DNA of 64,000 bases from positions 2,108,001 to 2,172,000 of the forward strand of contig JAEVHH010000001.1 in the NCBI GenBank assembly GCA_017607445.1, in the 5' to 3' direction. Shown here in pieces: positions 54,528-64,000 of the stretch; positions within the stretch are counted from its first letter, which is position 1, and every line of letters starts with the position of its first letter. The DNA comes from Histoplasma ohiense (lineage: Eukaryota > Ascomycota > Eurotiomycetes > Onygenales > Ajellomycetaceae). The position numbers and the translations under genes are program-made. The notes beneath the pieces are model-generated. The model saw only the letters and a program-made list of their open reading frames with translations. It was not told the DNA's origin and searched no databases.

Positions 54528-55749
54528 TCATTTTTCGGCGGGTTTAGCGTTATCATCTGGGAGCCAGAACGTGATCTCTTTGTCTGCTGTTGCAAACATG
54601 TTATACCGCGGATTGGCCTGTACAATAACGGAGCGGGCACGGTATGGCAGCCGGAAGGTCGGTTTAAGGTATAAGCTAGAGTCCGGCGGATGTTGAGTAT
54701 CCCAGACAAGAGTATCAGGTTGGTCGCCAGCACTGCCAAGCACGTAACGTCCATCTGGAGTAAAACAGACATCCCCTTGACCCAGTGGCTTCCCAGTACT
54801 CGAGATCGGTGCAGCGCGACCGGTAGGGCCGCTTTTACCAATTAAAAACGCCTTAACATTACCCTCGAAAGCATCCAATAGAAAATGTCCGTGGTAGTCT
54901 GTTCCAACAAGAAGATGTTTGCCATCATTAGAAAATTCCAAGCGCGTCCACGCTCTGCCCCTTGTCGACGGGGTGAAGCGGTCTTCTTGGGCGGCAAGGT
55001 CAAACGTTGCGAAAGGAGGCTTATCGTAGTTTCTAAAATCGTAGAGAAGTACAGATGAGGTGGACTGGGAGGCAATTGCTATGACCGAGCCCGACGGATC
55101 AAATGCAACTAAATAAGGGGTAGCTAGTTTAAGTTTCCCTTGCGCGTTCCTCGAGTTGAGATCCCACAACGCAACAGTATCATCTTTGGAACAGGACAAA
55201 ACCGCGTCAGTTCCTGGAGAAACTGCAATTGACGTAACCTTGTCCGTATGGCCGGAGAAGTATCGCAGATAACTCTCGTTGTGCAAGTCTAAGAGCCGTA
55301 GCGAGTCTGTCACGTAAGCCCGAGTTAGAAAGGGATTTCTAAGTTGCTTGGGCAAGTGGAAAAACTCACCATCCACCTTCGTGCTGGCGTGGAGAATCTG
55401 GCGGGAGTGGTGGGTGAACTTTGCCAGATGCACTCCATACTTTTTGCTCGGAACTGTCTTCGTCAATTTCCCTTCCTTTATATCAAACACTTGTAGTGCC
55501 TCGTCGTCTCCGGATGCTACCAGGTAGTCTCCTTGGTCGTCGAAATCCAAAGAGGTAATATTGCTAGGGAAACCATCCTGTTTGGGAGTTCCTCTGAACG
55601 ACTGGATGAAAATGAAGAATGTCAGTCCGCAAACGCGACCACAATTAGCTAACAGCAATGCAATTACTCACCTTTGAAGCCCTATAATTTTTGATTATCT
55701 CTGATACCTTTGCGGTCGGCTGAGGAGGGAGGGCGCCCGCGTCAGCCAT
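54528..55749 (-). CDS. SWD2: COMPASS/CPF subunit Swd2 (WD40 protein)
   Basis: WD-repeat protein of 362 residues from exons 55672-55749, 55370-55601 and 54528-55306 (1089 nt), all GT-AG. Swd2 (human WDR82) links the Set1 histone H3K4 methylase complex and the cleavage/polyadenylation factor to transcribing RNA polymerase II. Visible features are the N-terminal AKVSEIIKNYRASKSFRGTP and ITSLDFDDQGDYLVASGDDE. LRYFSGHTDKVTSIAVSPG follows, with SCSKDDTVALWDL, the highest-scoring WD unit. FTPDGRYVLGSAGD lies near the end. The length suits a seven-blade propeller. The second intron (55307-55369) is open in frame, so unspliced reading would add 21 residues. Confidence 0.88.
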
Positions 55750-56282
55750 AACAAATAAGACCTGTGTAATTGAAATGGAAATTGCCAATCAGGAAACGCA
55801 GAGCGGGTCGCCGGGAGAGCAGCAATTAGATCATGGCATTGCAGCCCCAGTCCCAGTCCCAGTCCACTTCCAACACAGTTCTTGGAGACATCGTTGTTCG
55901 ATCTTTGACTAAATTCGGCTCCTTTGTGGCGGGAATATGTTGATCCGCCCGCCGAGCTGCGTCCTCCCGAGGGTAAGGTTTAGCCCTAGCAAGCAGACCC
56001 TGAGGTGCATCGGTGACTTTGCTGCACCCGCAGATGCGATCTCTGCCAGAGGAACAAAGGAACCAGATCTATGCCAAATATGATCGTCTAACTAACTCCG
56101 ACGGCCCCCTTTACCCCTTCTCGTTCTTCTTCTTCTTCTTCTTCTTGTTCTTCTTCTCATTCTTTCCCTTGCGTTGTGTGCGTTGGTCGTTGGTGTCTTG
56201 CGATTCCTTCTGCCTTCCGGTCTATGTTATTTTTCCTTTCCGCATTCGTTTGTGACGTCCTTCCTTGCATTACAAACTAGAA
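55750..56282. promoter_or_regulatory. Divergent promoter of SWD2 and the carrier gene
   Basis: A 533 bp gap with TTC-rich simple sequence at about 56123-56165. No other feature seen. Confidence 0.45.
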
Positions 56283-57578
56283 ATGTCAACTACTGCAGGG
56301 TGAGGATTTCCCACGGGGTTTTTTTTTTTTTCTTCCTTTTTGTTTCCAGAAGAAGCATAGAAATCATTCTAACCGGCAATCTCTCTGTTTGCAGGGCATT
56401 TATTGCAGGAGGTCTGGCAGCGTGTGGTGCGGTCACGGTTACACACAGCTTCGAAACCGTTAAAATCCGGTATGGCGTTGATCGCGCAATTGTCAGCGGG
56501 AACCCACATGCACTAACATCCCCTTGAAGATTACAGCTGCAAGGAGAACTTCAGTCGAAGCGGGAAGCAGTGCGCAAGTACAGGGGCGTTTTCCACGGCG
56601 TCAAAGTCATCCTCCAAAACGAAGGAGCTCGGGGCCTCTTCCGAGGTATCGGATCAGCAGTGTGTTTCATCTTCCTATCGCAATGTCTTCCCACCCATTT
56701 GCATCTGGTAACATAGTCATACGTTTGGCGACTATAGTATGTCTACCAAGTTCTCCTTAACGGCTGTCGTCTTGGGTTTTATGAACCACTGCGGGTGAAC
56801 ATCACGCAAGCCATTTACAAAGACTCGACCCACCAATCTCTCGGCATAAATGTCTTTTCAGGGGCTGCATCGGGTGTCTTGGGGGCTGCCGCCGGATCTC
56901 CTTTTTTCCTAGTAAAAACACGACTCCAATCTTTTTCTCCATTCCTACCTGTGGGCACACAACATAAGTATAGAAACTCATTCGATGGACTACGACAAAT
57001 TTACATGGGTGAGGGCGTGAAAGGTCTATATCGCGGCGTTTATGCAGCTATGGTCCGTACTGGATTTGGCAGCTCTGTGCAGCTTCCTACATATTTCTTC
57101 GCAAAAAGACGGTTAATAAAACATCTTGGAATGGAAGACGGCCCTGCATTGCATTTGGCAAGTAGCACCTGCAGCGGCTTTGTCGTCTGTTGTGTTATGC
57201 ATCCTCCTGGTATGACCATTCGAACTCCAATGCTAGCTATCCGAACATTAGCCTTGACTAATTGTTTATCTAGATACCATCATGTCGCGAATGTATAACC
57301 AAACCGGAAACCTCTACAAGGGTGTATTCGACTGCTTGTACAAGACCATCAGCACAGAAGGAGTTCTTGCAATTTACAAAGGGTACTTCGCTCATTTAGC
57401 ACGTATTCTACCCCATACGGTATGTTCTTAACCCAACTAATTCCTAAAAATACTGCATTCAACTTATATGTAACCAATAATTTAGATTTTGACCCTGAGT
57501 TTGGCCGAGCAAACCAATAAACTTTTGCGGAGAGTAGAAGACCGCATTATACCGGATTCGATCAGGGAAAAAATATAG
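56283..57578 (+). CDS. OAC1: Mitochondrial carrier, Oac1-like
   Basis: Protein of 310 residues from six exons: 56283-56299, 56395-56469, 56530-56659, 56738-57209, 57274-57419 and 57486-57578 (933 nt). The first exon is only 17 nt. Three mitochondrial-carrier repeats are visible. Their signatures are degenerate: FETVKIRLQLQGEL (repeat 1), PFFLVKTRLQSFSP (repeat 2) and PPDTIMSRMYNQ (repeat 3). Each is followed by a G-x-x-G-L/V-Y-R/K-G-type end (GLFRGIG, GLYRGVYA, AIYKGYFAHLARI). The HSFETVKIRLQLQGEL opening and the third-repeat segment resemble the oxaloacetate/sulfate carrier Oac1 of the inner membrane. The SLC25A34/35 group is the same clade. Repeat 1 depends on using the AG at 56528-56529 as acceptor; the later AG would break frame. 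Confidence 0.85.
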
Positions 57579-58859
57579 GCGTCCATATACATGTGTACCT
57601 GGTGATTTTATACCCATATGCAGCAAATATTAACTGGTTTTTCCTTATCAATTTGAAGTATAATTCTCTCGATGGTGACTCCAGCGATTTTATCTCCGAC
57701 TTTGAACATCGGCTAGGGAACTCTGAAATTTTCCCATTTCGGCGCAACATTCCCCTGTTTGGTTATGTTCAGGCGACTTGCTATCAAGATTTGATATTTT
57801 AGATTTTGTGACGGTTTTTTTTTTTTTTTTTTTTGTTTCTCCTAGTTTCTTTCTGAGATATCAGTGCTTGCTTCATCGCCTTTAGAGGGTTTTCTTGACT
57901 CCCGTTCTCATTACATGTGAATCATCTGTTAAATTTCCCTGTTCAGCAGACTAAGGTGGGATCGTTATATTCCATATTATTTCGGGATAAATTCCATTAA
58001 AATTTGCTCATTATTATCGAAAATACGGTGATCAGAGAAAAAGGCTGACACCATGCTGAGATCCGGTAGCAGCACAGCCCGTACAATGGCTTCCAAATCA
58101 CAATTCCCTTACGGCAAGTTTTTGAAGTCCGAAAACAGTGATTTTTTAGGCTTCTTCTCGTCGCGACACCAACAATTTGCTGTTCCTTGCTACACAAATA
58201 TTGCCATAAATCCCGATTCACGTTCCAATGTGCTAGGGAATTATTGCAAGATCAAAAAGAGTAAGAATCCACCCACACACGCACACACACACATGGAGAG
58301 GACCAAAGTGGAGGGAGGGGGGCCTGGGGTAAAAGGAACCACCGTAGTGATGGAGGATGTCGATAAACCCTGGTCATTGGAGATGAATATGCGGACACTT
58401 GGTTCTACAAGGTTCGGGAATCGGATTTCACCACACAATCCGGGGCCCGTGAAATGGAGTGTTTAGGAAGCGTAAATATTGTCGCTGGTATTCAAAGCGT
58501 CATGGGTTTCGTTGAGAGAGTCAAGCCTGAATTCTGAATGCGTCGGCTAAACTGGTCAGCGGATTAGATTAAAATGGATGCCCAAGGAAAGGGTGTACGC
58601 AGTATGCTCAGGAGGACTTTATCTCCGTGGCACAGTTTATGGACATCTTTGCAAAAAGAATGGAGGCGAATCAGCCATTGTCTTGTCTTATGCAGTCGGG
58701 GAGAGCGTGGAAGTCCTTGAAAGACATTGCCCTGGCCAAAGTTATTGGTATAACGACGAGTAAATTCGGGCTTATGCAAATGAGCTCGAGTAGGCCCTTG
58801 ACGAAAGAATTCGGGATGGCAAGATGTAGCTTCAGATGCTGGAAATTTTAGATCCCAAT
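57579..58859. other. Intergenic, no intact gene
   Basis: Includes a T run (about 57814-57832) and a CA-rich microsatellite near 58272-58292. The open frame at 58053-58466 contains that microsatellite and shows no domain. The 58560-58859 part may contain decayed sequence belonging to the SMI1/KNR4 relic. Confidence 0.45.
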
Positions 58860-59300
58860 GCAACGAACAAATCCTGAAAGTCTCAAATATTCCACGGACG
58901 GACCTCCTGGGTTCTTATTCCGCAACCCCGCGCAAGAAACTGAAAGGAAACTTGGCATCAGACTTCCAGCAGATTATGAAGAATTTCTGAGCATCATGAA
59001 TGGTTTTGAGCAGAGCTGGGGCGGTATAGTTTTGGACCCACCCCTTCATCCCGTCAGTGACATACGATGGTTGGAAAACGACGAGGACTAATTATCAATC
59101 TCGAACTCGAGCTTCTGAAGTCCGCGAAAGGCAAATAGCCAAAGGTTGGGAAAGCAATCGGGATCGATAACCTCTCACTGATTCCTCCCTTGAAGATCCG
59201 GGAGGTCCAATATCTGCTTGGAATCATGGAAATGGGCAATATGATGATGAGTTGACAGAGACTTGTAGACGAGGAGCAGAATTCTGCAGGGAACATGGGG
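58860..59300 (+). pseudogene. SMI1/KNR4-type protein relic
   Basis: A 77-residue frame (58858-59091) contains ETERKLGIRLPADYEEFLSI followed by MNGFEQSWGG. This is the characteristic SMI1/KNR4 domain opening (LG..LP.DY..FL...NG). The frame stops at 59091. Downstream, GIDNLSLIPPLKIREVQYLL reads on in other frames before further stops. No intact start with upstream coding was found. SMI1/KNR4 proteins regulate cell-wall synthesis and signalling in fungi. This copy looks dead or badly truncated. Confidence 0.5.
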
Positions 59301-61031
59301 CCTTTTTAAAGCTGGGATGGTGTTTGGTTACTTGGGCATCTGGGACATGGCATTGATGACAACCTACTTCGGCTTCACTGCCCACACAAGGGAACAGGTG
59401 GAAAATCCCTGTTGAATCGCCAACGACGAGGTTCTTCGGAGATATCAATGCTGTCAAAACGCCTCCCGCATTGCTCTACTCCGTACAGAGTAGTGGGGCA
59501 CAACAACCAGTAGTTATACTTAAATATAGATTTCTGCCTTCATTGAAGAATGAAATATCACACCCACATTTATTAGTGCGACGAGGAATTCAAGGTGAAA
59601 ATATACCTTTTGCCTGAATGGATGTGCTAGCAAATTTTTGAGTAGCTTCTTCAGGCTTATCTCACTCTCCTTCGCTTGATGGAGAAGTGGCCGGTAACTT
59701 AATATAACTAAATGTTCCAGAGGACTATATTTATCCGTTTATCCCTGTAGATGTAGCCAGGGACAGGACAGCTAATAAGCCACATGCTACAGGGGTTCCA
59801 AATGTACCCATGGCTCAAGCATAGTTTCTCCGTTCGCCAATGTGGAAAAGAAAATTAGACGCTTCCGTGTTGGGAGAGCTTAAAATGAAGTTGCTGCTGA
59901 AAACTTGGTCAATGCCCGCAAGTTATTTGACAAACACAATGGTCCTGAATAGTTGCGAAGGTCACATACGATTTAAAAATTGTCGATTGTATTTGTATCC
60001 CCATCCCTGGCGATTCTCTAGAGTCGGCTAATTCATATCTCTGCATCTTCATTGCTAAGATAAAAACCGTGATAAGAAGGCTAGAGCTCACGGTCCACAC
60101 CTAATTTCCGTAGACATTTAGTCATCATAAAAATAGCACGAGCCCACACCGGCGTGAAGGAAATTCGGAGTTGATTTAGTGATTGTGACGATACCCTGCT
60201 GACATGTTCATGGTCATCTCATCTCATGCACAGCGTGGGCACACCCACAGCCACGGACACGGCCAGCACAGATCGCTTTTGCCTCGCAAAACATTAGAGC
60301 ATGCAAAATAAACACAATCAAACGACCCAGATCGCTAAGCTGCCCGGAGTCTCTTGCTGGAAACATACAGTGGTCCGGGATGGCATTGTCACGCCGGGAT
60401 GAAGACTGAGCCTAATTCATGGTATTTAGATAGTCTGCTGCCAAGTCGACTGGTAAAAAAAATGACCCGAAACGGCCCCTCAGCCATGAGGCTGGCACGA
60501 CCTCGGTGGTTTTAACGTGTTCGCCAACAACCCCGGCATCAGACGGCTGTGGCAGTCGACCGTACTTAGAAGAGGGTGTATGGAGATTGACGAACCATAG
60601 TGAGCTTACCCTAGGTAGCCCTATTATTAGGCGCGTCAAGAGGGGTGTCAGAGGCGATGCTTTAATGTAGTTGACCGAATAGAATTCAGCTATTGACGTC
60701 TTTCGGCAGTGGCACAAACCCGACCTCCTAAATTAGTAGGTTGTTTTCCTCCTCCCCTTTAGTGTTTATCTCCAGCCTACCCCTGAAGGACAGGGCTAGG
60801 ATACTGAGATGACTTCAACATGCGCCGCGGATACAAATGGACCTTGCAAGGGAAGGCGATATGATTATTCGATCAGGCCCTTTTGTACTTATTATATCAC
60901 CTTGCCGTTTGGGAGATATAAAAGCAGCATACCCAGTGTAATATTCCTTGAAATCAGCATTTCGAGTATTCTCTATTATATGTTACTTTTTTCGAGTTTT
61001 CGATAGACTTTATTGATACCCTATTCGTAAG
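59301..61031. other. Intergenic, no supported gene
   Basis: Only short frames without domains. A TACTCCGTA oligomer occurs at 59477-59485. The right end is the promoter of the GH16 gene. Confidence 0.5.
60917..60924 (+). promoter_or_regulatory. Probable TATA box
   Basis: TATAAAAG lies 108 bp before the ATG of the GH16 glucanase gene, a plausible core promoter distance. Confidence 0.45.
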
Positions 61032-62233
61032 ATGCATTTATCCGTACCTTTCCTTATTTGTTTGAATAGTTTTGTCGTCTTCTCTCAGGCGGCATATATT
61101 CTTGTGGACGACTATACGGCGGCAAACTTCTTCCGCGAATTTGATTTCTTTTCGGTGGGTCCTGCTGGCAATAATCACCAGAGCGAGTGCAATCGACTGG
61201 GAATAGTTTCTTACGATGATATTATACTAGGGCGACGATCCCACACACGGCTATGTCAACTATCTTGATCGAACTGCCGCAAAATCCCAGGGGCTAGCGT
61301 TCACTGCAAACAACGCTATATATATGGGTGTTGATTTTAAAAACGTGGCTTCTGGAAGAGGGCGATCCAGCGTTCGACTTACCAGCAACAAGGCCTATGA
61401 CAGCGGCCTCATAATCGCTGATATCGAGCACATGCCTGGAGGAATTTGCGGGACGTGGCCTGCGTTGTATGTTAAAACAAAGCCTATTCTTCCGGAGCGA
61501 GTTGACAAAAGGGAAACAACAGCTGACATAGTTATGACCGCCCATTAGTTGGATGTTTGGGCCAAACTGGCCTAACAACGGCGAAATCGACATTATAGAG
61601 GGAGTCCACGAGCAAACCAGTAACTTAATGGCCATGCACACCAAGCCCGGCTGCAGAATAACCAATTCAGGTGACTTCGCGGGCGACATTTTGACACCTG
61701 ATTGCGACGTCCATGCTCCTGGACAGCCCGCCAATGCTGGTTGCTCCATTCAGTCCAAGGACACCGCATCGTATGGGGCTTGGTTCAACGCGAATGGAGG
61801 CGGAGTGTACGCCACGGAAATAAGTGAAACTGCAGTCACCATCTGGTTCTTCCCGCGAAACACTGTTCCGGGGGACATTGAAACCGGAACCCCAAATCCA
61901 AAGGCGTGGCCTAAGCCGATGGCCAAATTCCATGGCGCATGTGACATTGCTGCCAACATCAAACAGCAGAAAATCGTATGTTATTGACTTGATTTCTTTT
62001 TCTTTCTTAATACGCAAATTTGCAGATGTGGCAGCTAACATATCCTTCCGTAGGTTTTTGATACCACGTTCTGCGGTGACTGGGCTGGGTCTGTCTGGTC
62101 CACCAGCAGCTGTGCAGCAAAAGCTGCGACATGCCAAGAGTTTGTGCAGCACAATCCGACAGCGTTCAAGGAAGCGTACTGGAACGTTAACTATGTCCGC
62201 TATTTCAGCAACAAGGTTCCTGGGGTGTATTGA
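61032..62233 (+). CDS. Secreted glycoside hydrolase family 16 (endo-1,3(4)-beta-glucanase type)
   Basis: Protein of 321 residues from exons 61032-61154, 61231-61466, 61549-61975 and 62054-62233 (966 nt), three GT-AG introns. Without splicing the gene looks frameshifted. A signal peptide of about 20 residues ends near FSQAA. Then comes YTAANFFREFDFFSGDDPTH, typical of fungal mixed-linkage glucanases. The GH16 catalytic motif NNGEIDIIEGVHEQ (two glutamates, one aspartate) lies near residue 133. Several cysteines (GCRI, CDVHAPG, AGCSI, FCGDW, CAAKAATC) suggest disulfides. It acts outside the cell on beta-1,3/1,4-glucans of cell walls or plant material. No GPI signal or carbohydrate-binding module is seen at the C-terminus. 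Confidence 0.9.
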
Positions 62234-62689
62234 GAAGCGAGGCTGCTGTCATTTGCCTGTGTGTTTTCTTGTTTGTTTTTTTATTTTCAGCGCATTTTTC
62301 GGTGTACTTTTTCTCATTTCTGGAGGCAACGGAGTATATTTCAGTTTCAGCATATTCTTCTTCTTTGAACATACTTCATTGGTTATTATGTACATAAACG
62401 TTAGCGCTGCTGAGAACATTCATTCCGTATAAGAAACATTCATCCATTCAAGTTCTTATCGAGACGTGACTTTCGATACAAACGGTGCAAACTGCTTTGG
62501 CGTTTCATCCATGTCGCGCTGACTCGCGTAGTCCCGTGATTTAGCGTGTTGCCTACCTGACTATTTATTTCTTCGCCGCCTGTTTATTCCTCCACTCTCA
62601 TCCTCAAGACCACTTCCTTTTCCTACACCACGCGAGCACTCATCTCTATTCTCTCAATTGTTTAACTGCCTCTTCACACCTTCTCTTCA
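62234..62689. promoter_or_regulatory. RNR2 promoter region
   Basis: A 456 bp gap before the RNR2 ATG, with CGCG-containing octamers near 62513-62527 and a pyrimidine-rich leader. No exact ACGCGT was seen here, although three occur in the introns. Confidence 0.4.
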
Positions 62690-64000
62690 ATGGCTGCTCA
62701 AGTAACCCCGTCGAAACAGGTATGCTTTTGACTTTCCCCGCGCCATCCCCCTCCTCTCTTGTGCTCGACGCGTCACAGACCATGGAGGACCGTGTCCAGC
62801 TAACAGCTTCATCCAGGCCGCATCCTCTCTGGAGAACCTCAAAATGAACGACTCTCCTGCTAAGAAGCTCAATTTCGAGCCTACCGGCAAGGAGAATGCT
62901 CCAATTCCAGTCCCTCTCGTCCTTGACCCCGAGCTCCTCAAGAAAACAGAGACTTCCGCTCGGAAACCTGAAGAAGGAGAGAAGAAAGCTCTGACCGGTG
63001 TAAAAGCCCTAGAGGCAGACGAGCCATTGCTTCAGGAGAATCCGAATAGATTTGTTTTGTTTCCGCTCAAGTATCATGAGGTATGTTCCCAGCCCCTTCG
63101 ACGCGTCACGCGTTAAGTGGTTCTTGTGGTAAAAAAAAATGTCAGCACAACATGGAAGCTAACTTGACGCGGTTCCATAATAGATCTGGCAAATGTACAA
63201 GAAAGCGGAGGCGTCATTCTGGACTGCAGAAGAAATTGATCTCTCCAAAGATCTACACGATTGGAACAATAGATTGAACGATGATGAGCGATACTTTATC
63301 TCACATGTCTTGGCATTCTTCGCCGCGTCGGATGGCATTGTCAACGAGAACCTAGTAGAGCGTTTTAGTGGAGAAGTTCAGGTTCCGGAAGCACGCTGTT
63401 TCTACGGCTTCCAGATTATGATGGAGAATATTCACTCTGAGACTTATTCTCTCCTCATCGACACGTACATCAAAGAACCAAAGCAGCGGACATACTTGTT
63501 CGATGCCATTGAAACCAGTATGGGTCCCCTGCCTCCCGGAATCTAATTTAAAATAAAGTTCCTAGTTAACGCATTCTTAAGTTCCCTGCATCCGCAAAAA
63601 AGCCGATTGGGCCATCCGGTGGATCGAAGACAAAGACTCTACCTTCGCGCAGCGTCTCGTCGCCTTCGCTGCTGTTGAAGGCATATTCTTCAGTGGATCC
63701 TTCGCTTCTATCTTCTGGCTGAAGAAACGAGGCCTCATGCCTGGCCTGACGTTTTCTAATGAGCTTATCTCTCGTGACGAAGGCTTACACACTGATTTTG
63801 CCTGTCTCCTTTTCTCTCACCTGCGCCACCGCCCCAGCCCAGAGGCTGTTGAGAATATCATCACTGAAGCTGTCACGATCGAGCAGGAGTTCCTCTCGGA
63901 TGCGCTCCCAGTCGCGCTTCTCGGAATGAACGCTAAGCTCATGTGCCAATACATTGAGTTTGTCGCTGACCGTCTCCTCGTTGCTTTGGGCAACAAGAAA
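62690..64000 (+). CDS. RNR2: Ribonucleotide reductase small subunit (partial, 3' end beyond the window)
   Basis: Class I ribonucleotide reductase beta subunit, which supplies the tyrosyl radical and di-iron centre for making dNTPs. Exons seen: 62690-62719, 62817-63080, 63184-63517 and 63582 to the window end, with GT-AG introns that all keep frame. The N-terminal 90 residues are a variable, charged extension (MAAQVTPSKQ, LNFEPTGKENAPIP). The core begins at NRFVLFPLKYHEIWQMYKKA. Conserved iron-centre segments are EIDLSKDLHDW, GFQIMMENIHSETYSLLI and LISRDEGLHTDFACLLF. About the last 60-70 residues, including the C-terminal peptide that binds the large subunit, lie outside the window. Three ACGCGT sites are in introns 1 and 2. 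Confidence 0.96.

Noticed and set aside
58053..58466. Open frame of 137 residues with a THAHTH stretch
   Set aside because: Contains a CA microsatellite and low-complexity sequence, with no domain or splicing signals that support a gene.
61140..61560. Apparent frameshift and stop in the GH16 gene
   Set aside because: Both breaks are explained by GT-AG introns at 61155-61230 and 61467-61548 that restore the family sequence.
1..64000. tRNA, rRNA and CRISPR arrays
   Set aside because: I looked for T-loop motifs and spaced direct repeats. The few GGTTCGA-like hits lie within protein-coding exons and lack a cloverleaf, and no spaced repeat array exists.

Overview
The window looks like nuclear DNA of a filamentous ascomycete. 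The genes have short GT-AG introns (about 50-130 nt) and one GC-AG intron, fungal families (highly reducing PKS, PDR-type ABC transporter, Zn2Cys6 regulator), poly-A/T tracts and decayed LTR elements. A eurotiomycete, perhaps an onygenalean, is my guess from gene content and protein style; nothing seen proves it.

Left half (about 1-33 kb): accessory and gene-poor. A 3.7 kb gene-free stretch of short tandem repeats is followed by a pyruvate decarboxylase (minus). Next comes a compact candidate metabolite locus: a 2480-residue highly reducing polyketide synthase KS-AT-DH-cMT-ER-KR-ACP (minus), a divergent PLP-dependent alpha-oxoamine synthase (plus), a full-size PDR/ABCG exporter (plus) and a Zn2Cys6 regulator that looks broken (minus). 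The PKS has no thioesterase. The oxoamine synthase is therefore the obvious candidate to release the chain by decarboxylative condensation with an amino acid, the logic of the sphingofungin and fumonisin families. No P450, ketoreductase or other tailoring gene is seen. A 990 bp non-autonomous LTR (TRIM-like) element, with LTRs, primer-binding site, polypurine tract and a 5 bp target duplication, sits in the PKS/oxoamine synthase divergent promoter. A Fot1/pogo-type relic, a Copia-like gag relic, a three-copy dispersed repeat and an F-box pseudogene fill the rest.

Right half (about 33-64 kb): dense, mostly housekeeping. A divergent pair, a thymine-7-hydroxylase-like 2-oxoglutarate dioxygenase and an ACMSD-family amidohydrolase that could be isoorotate decarboxylase, together would convert thymine to uracil. 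Then follow a 556-residue protein I do not recognise, a DnaJ/RRM splicing-type protein (Cwc23-like), Caf17/Iba57, Dcp2, a DUF4112 membrane protein, Ncs2/Ctu2, a PTM1-like seven-TM protein, a DUF1308 protein, Swd2, an Oac1-like mitochondrial carrier, an SMI1/KNR4 relic, a secreted GH16 glucanase and the 5' part of the ribonucleotide reductase small subunit, cut by the window end.

All gene models were spliced by eye. Exon coordinates were checked for frame closure, but no transcript or database evidence was used. No tRNA, rRNA or CRISPR array was found.
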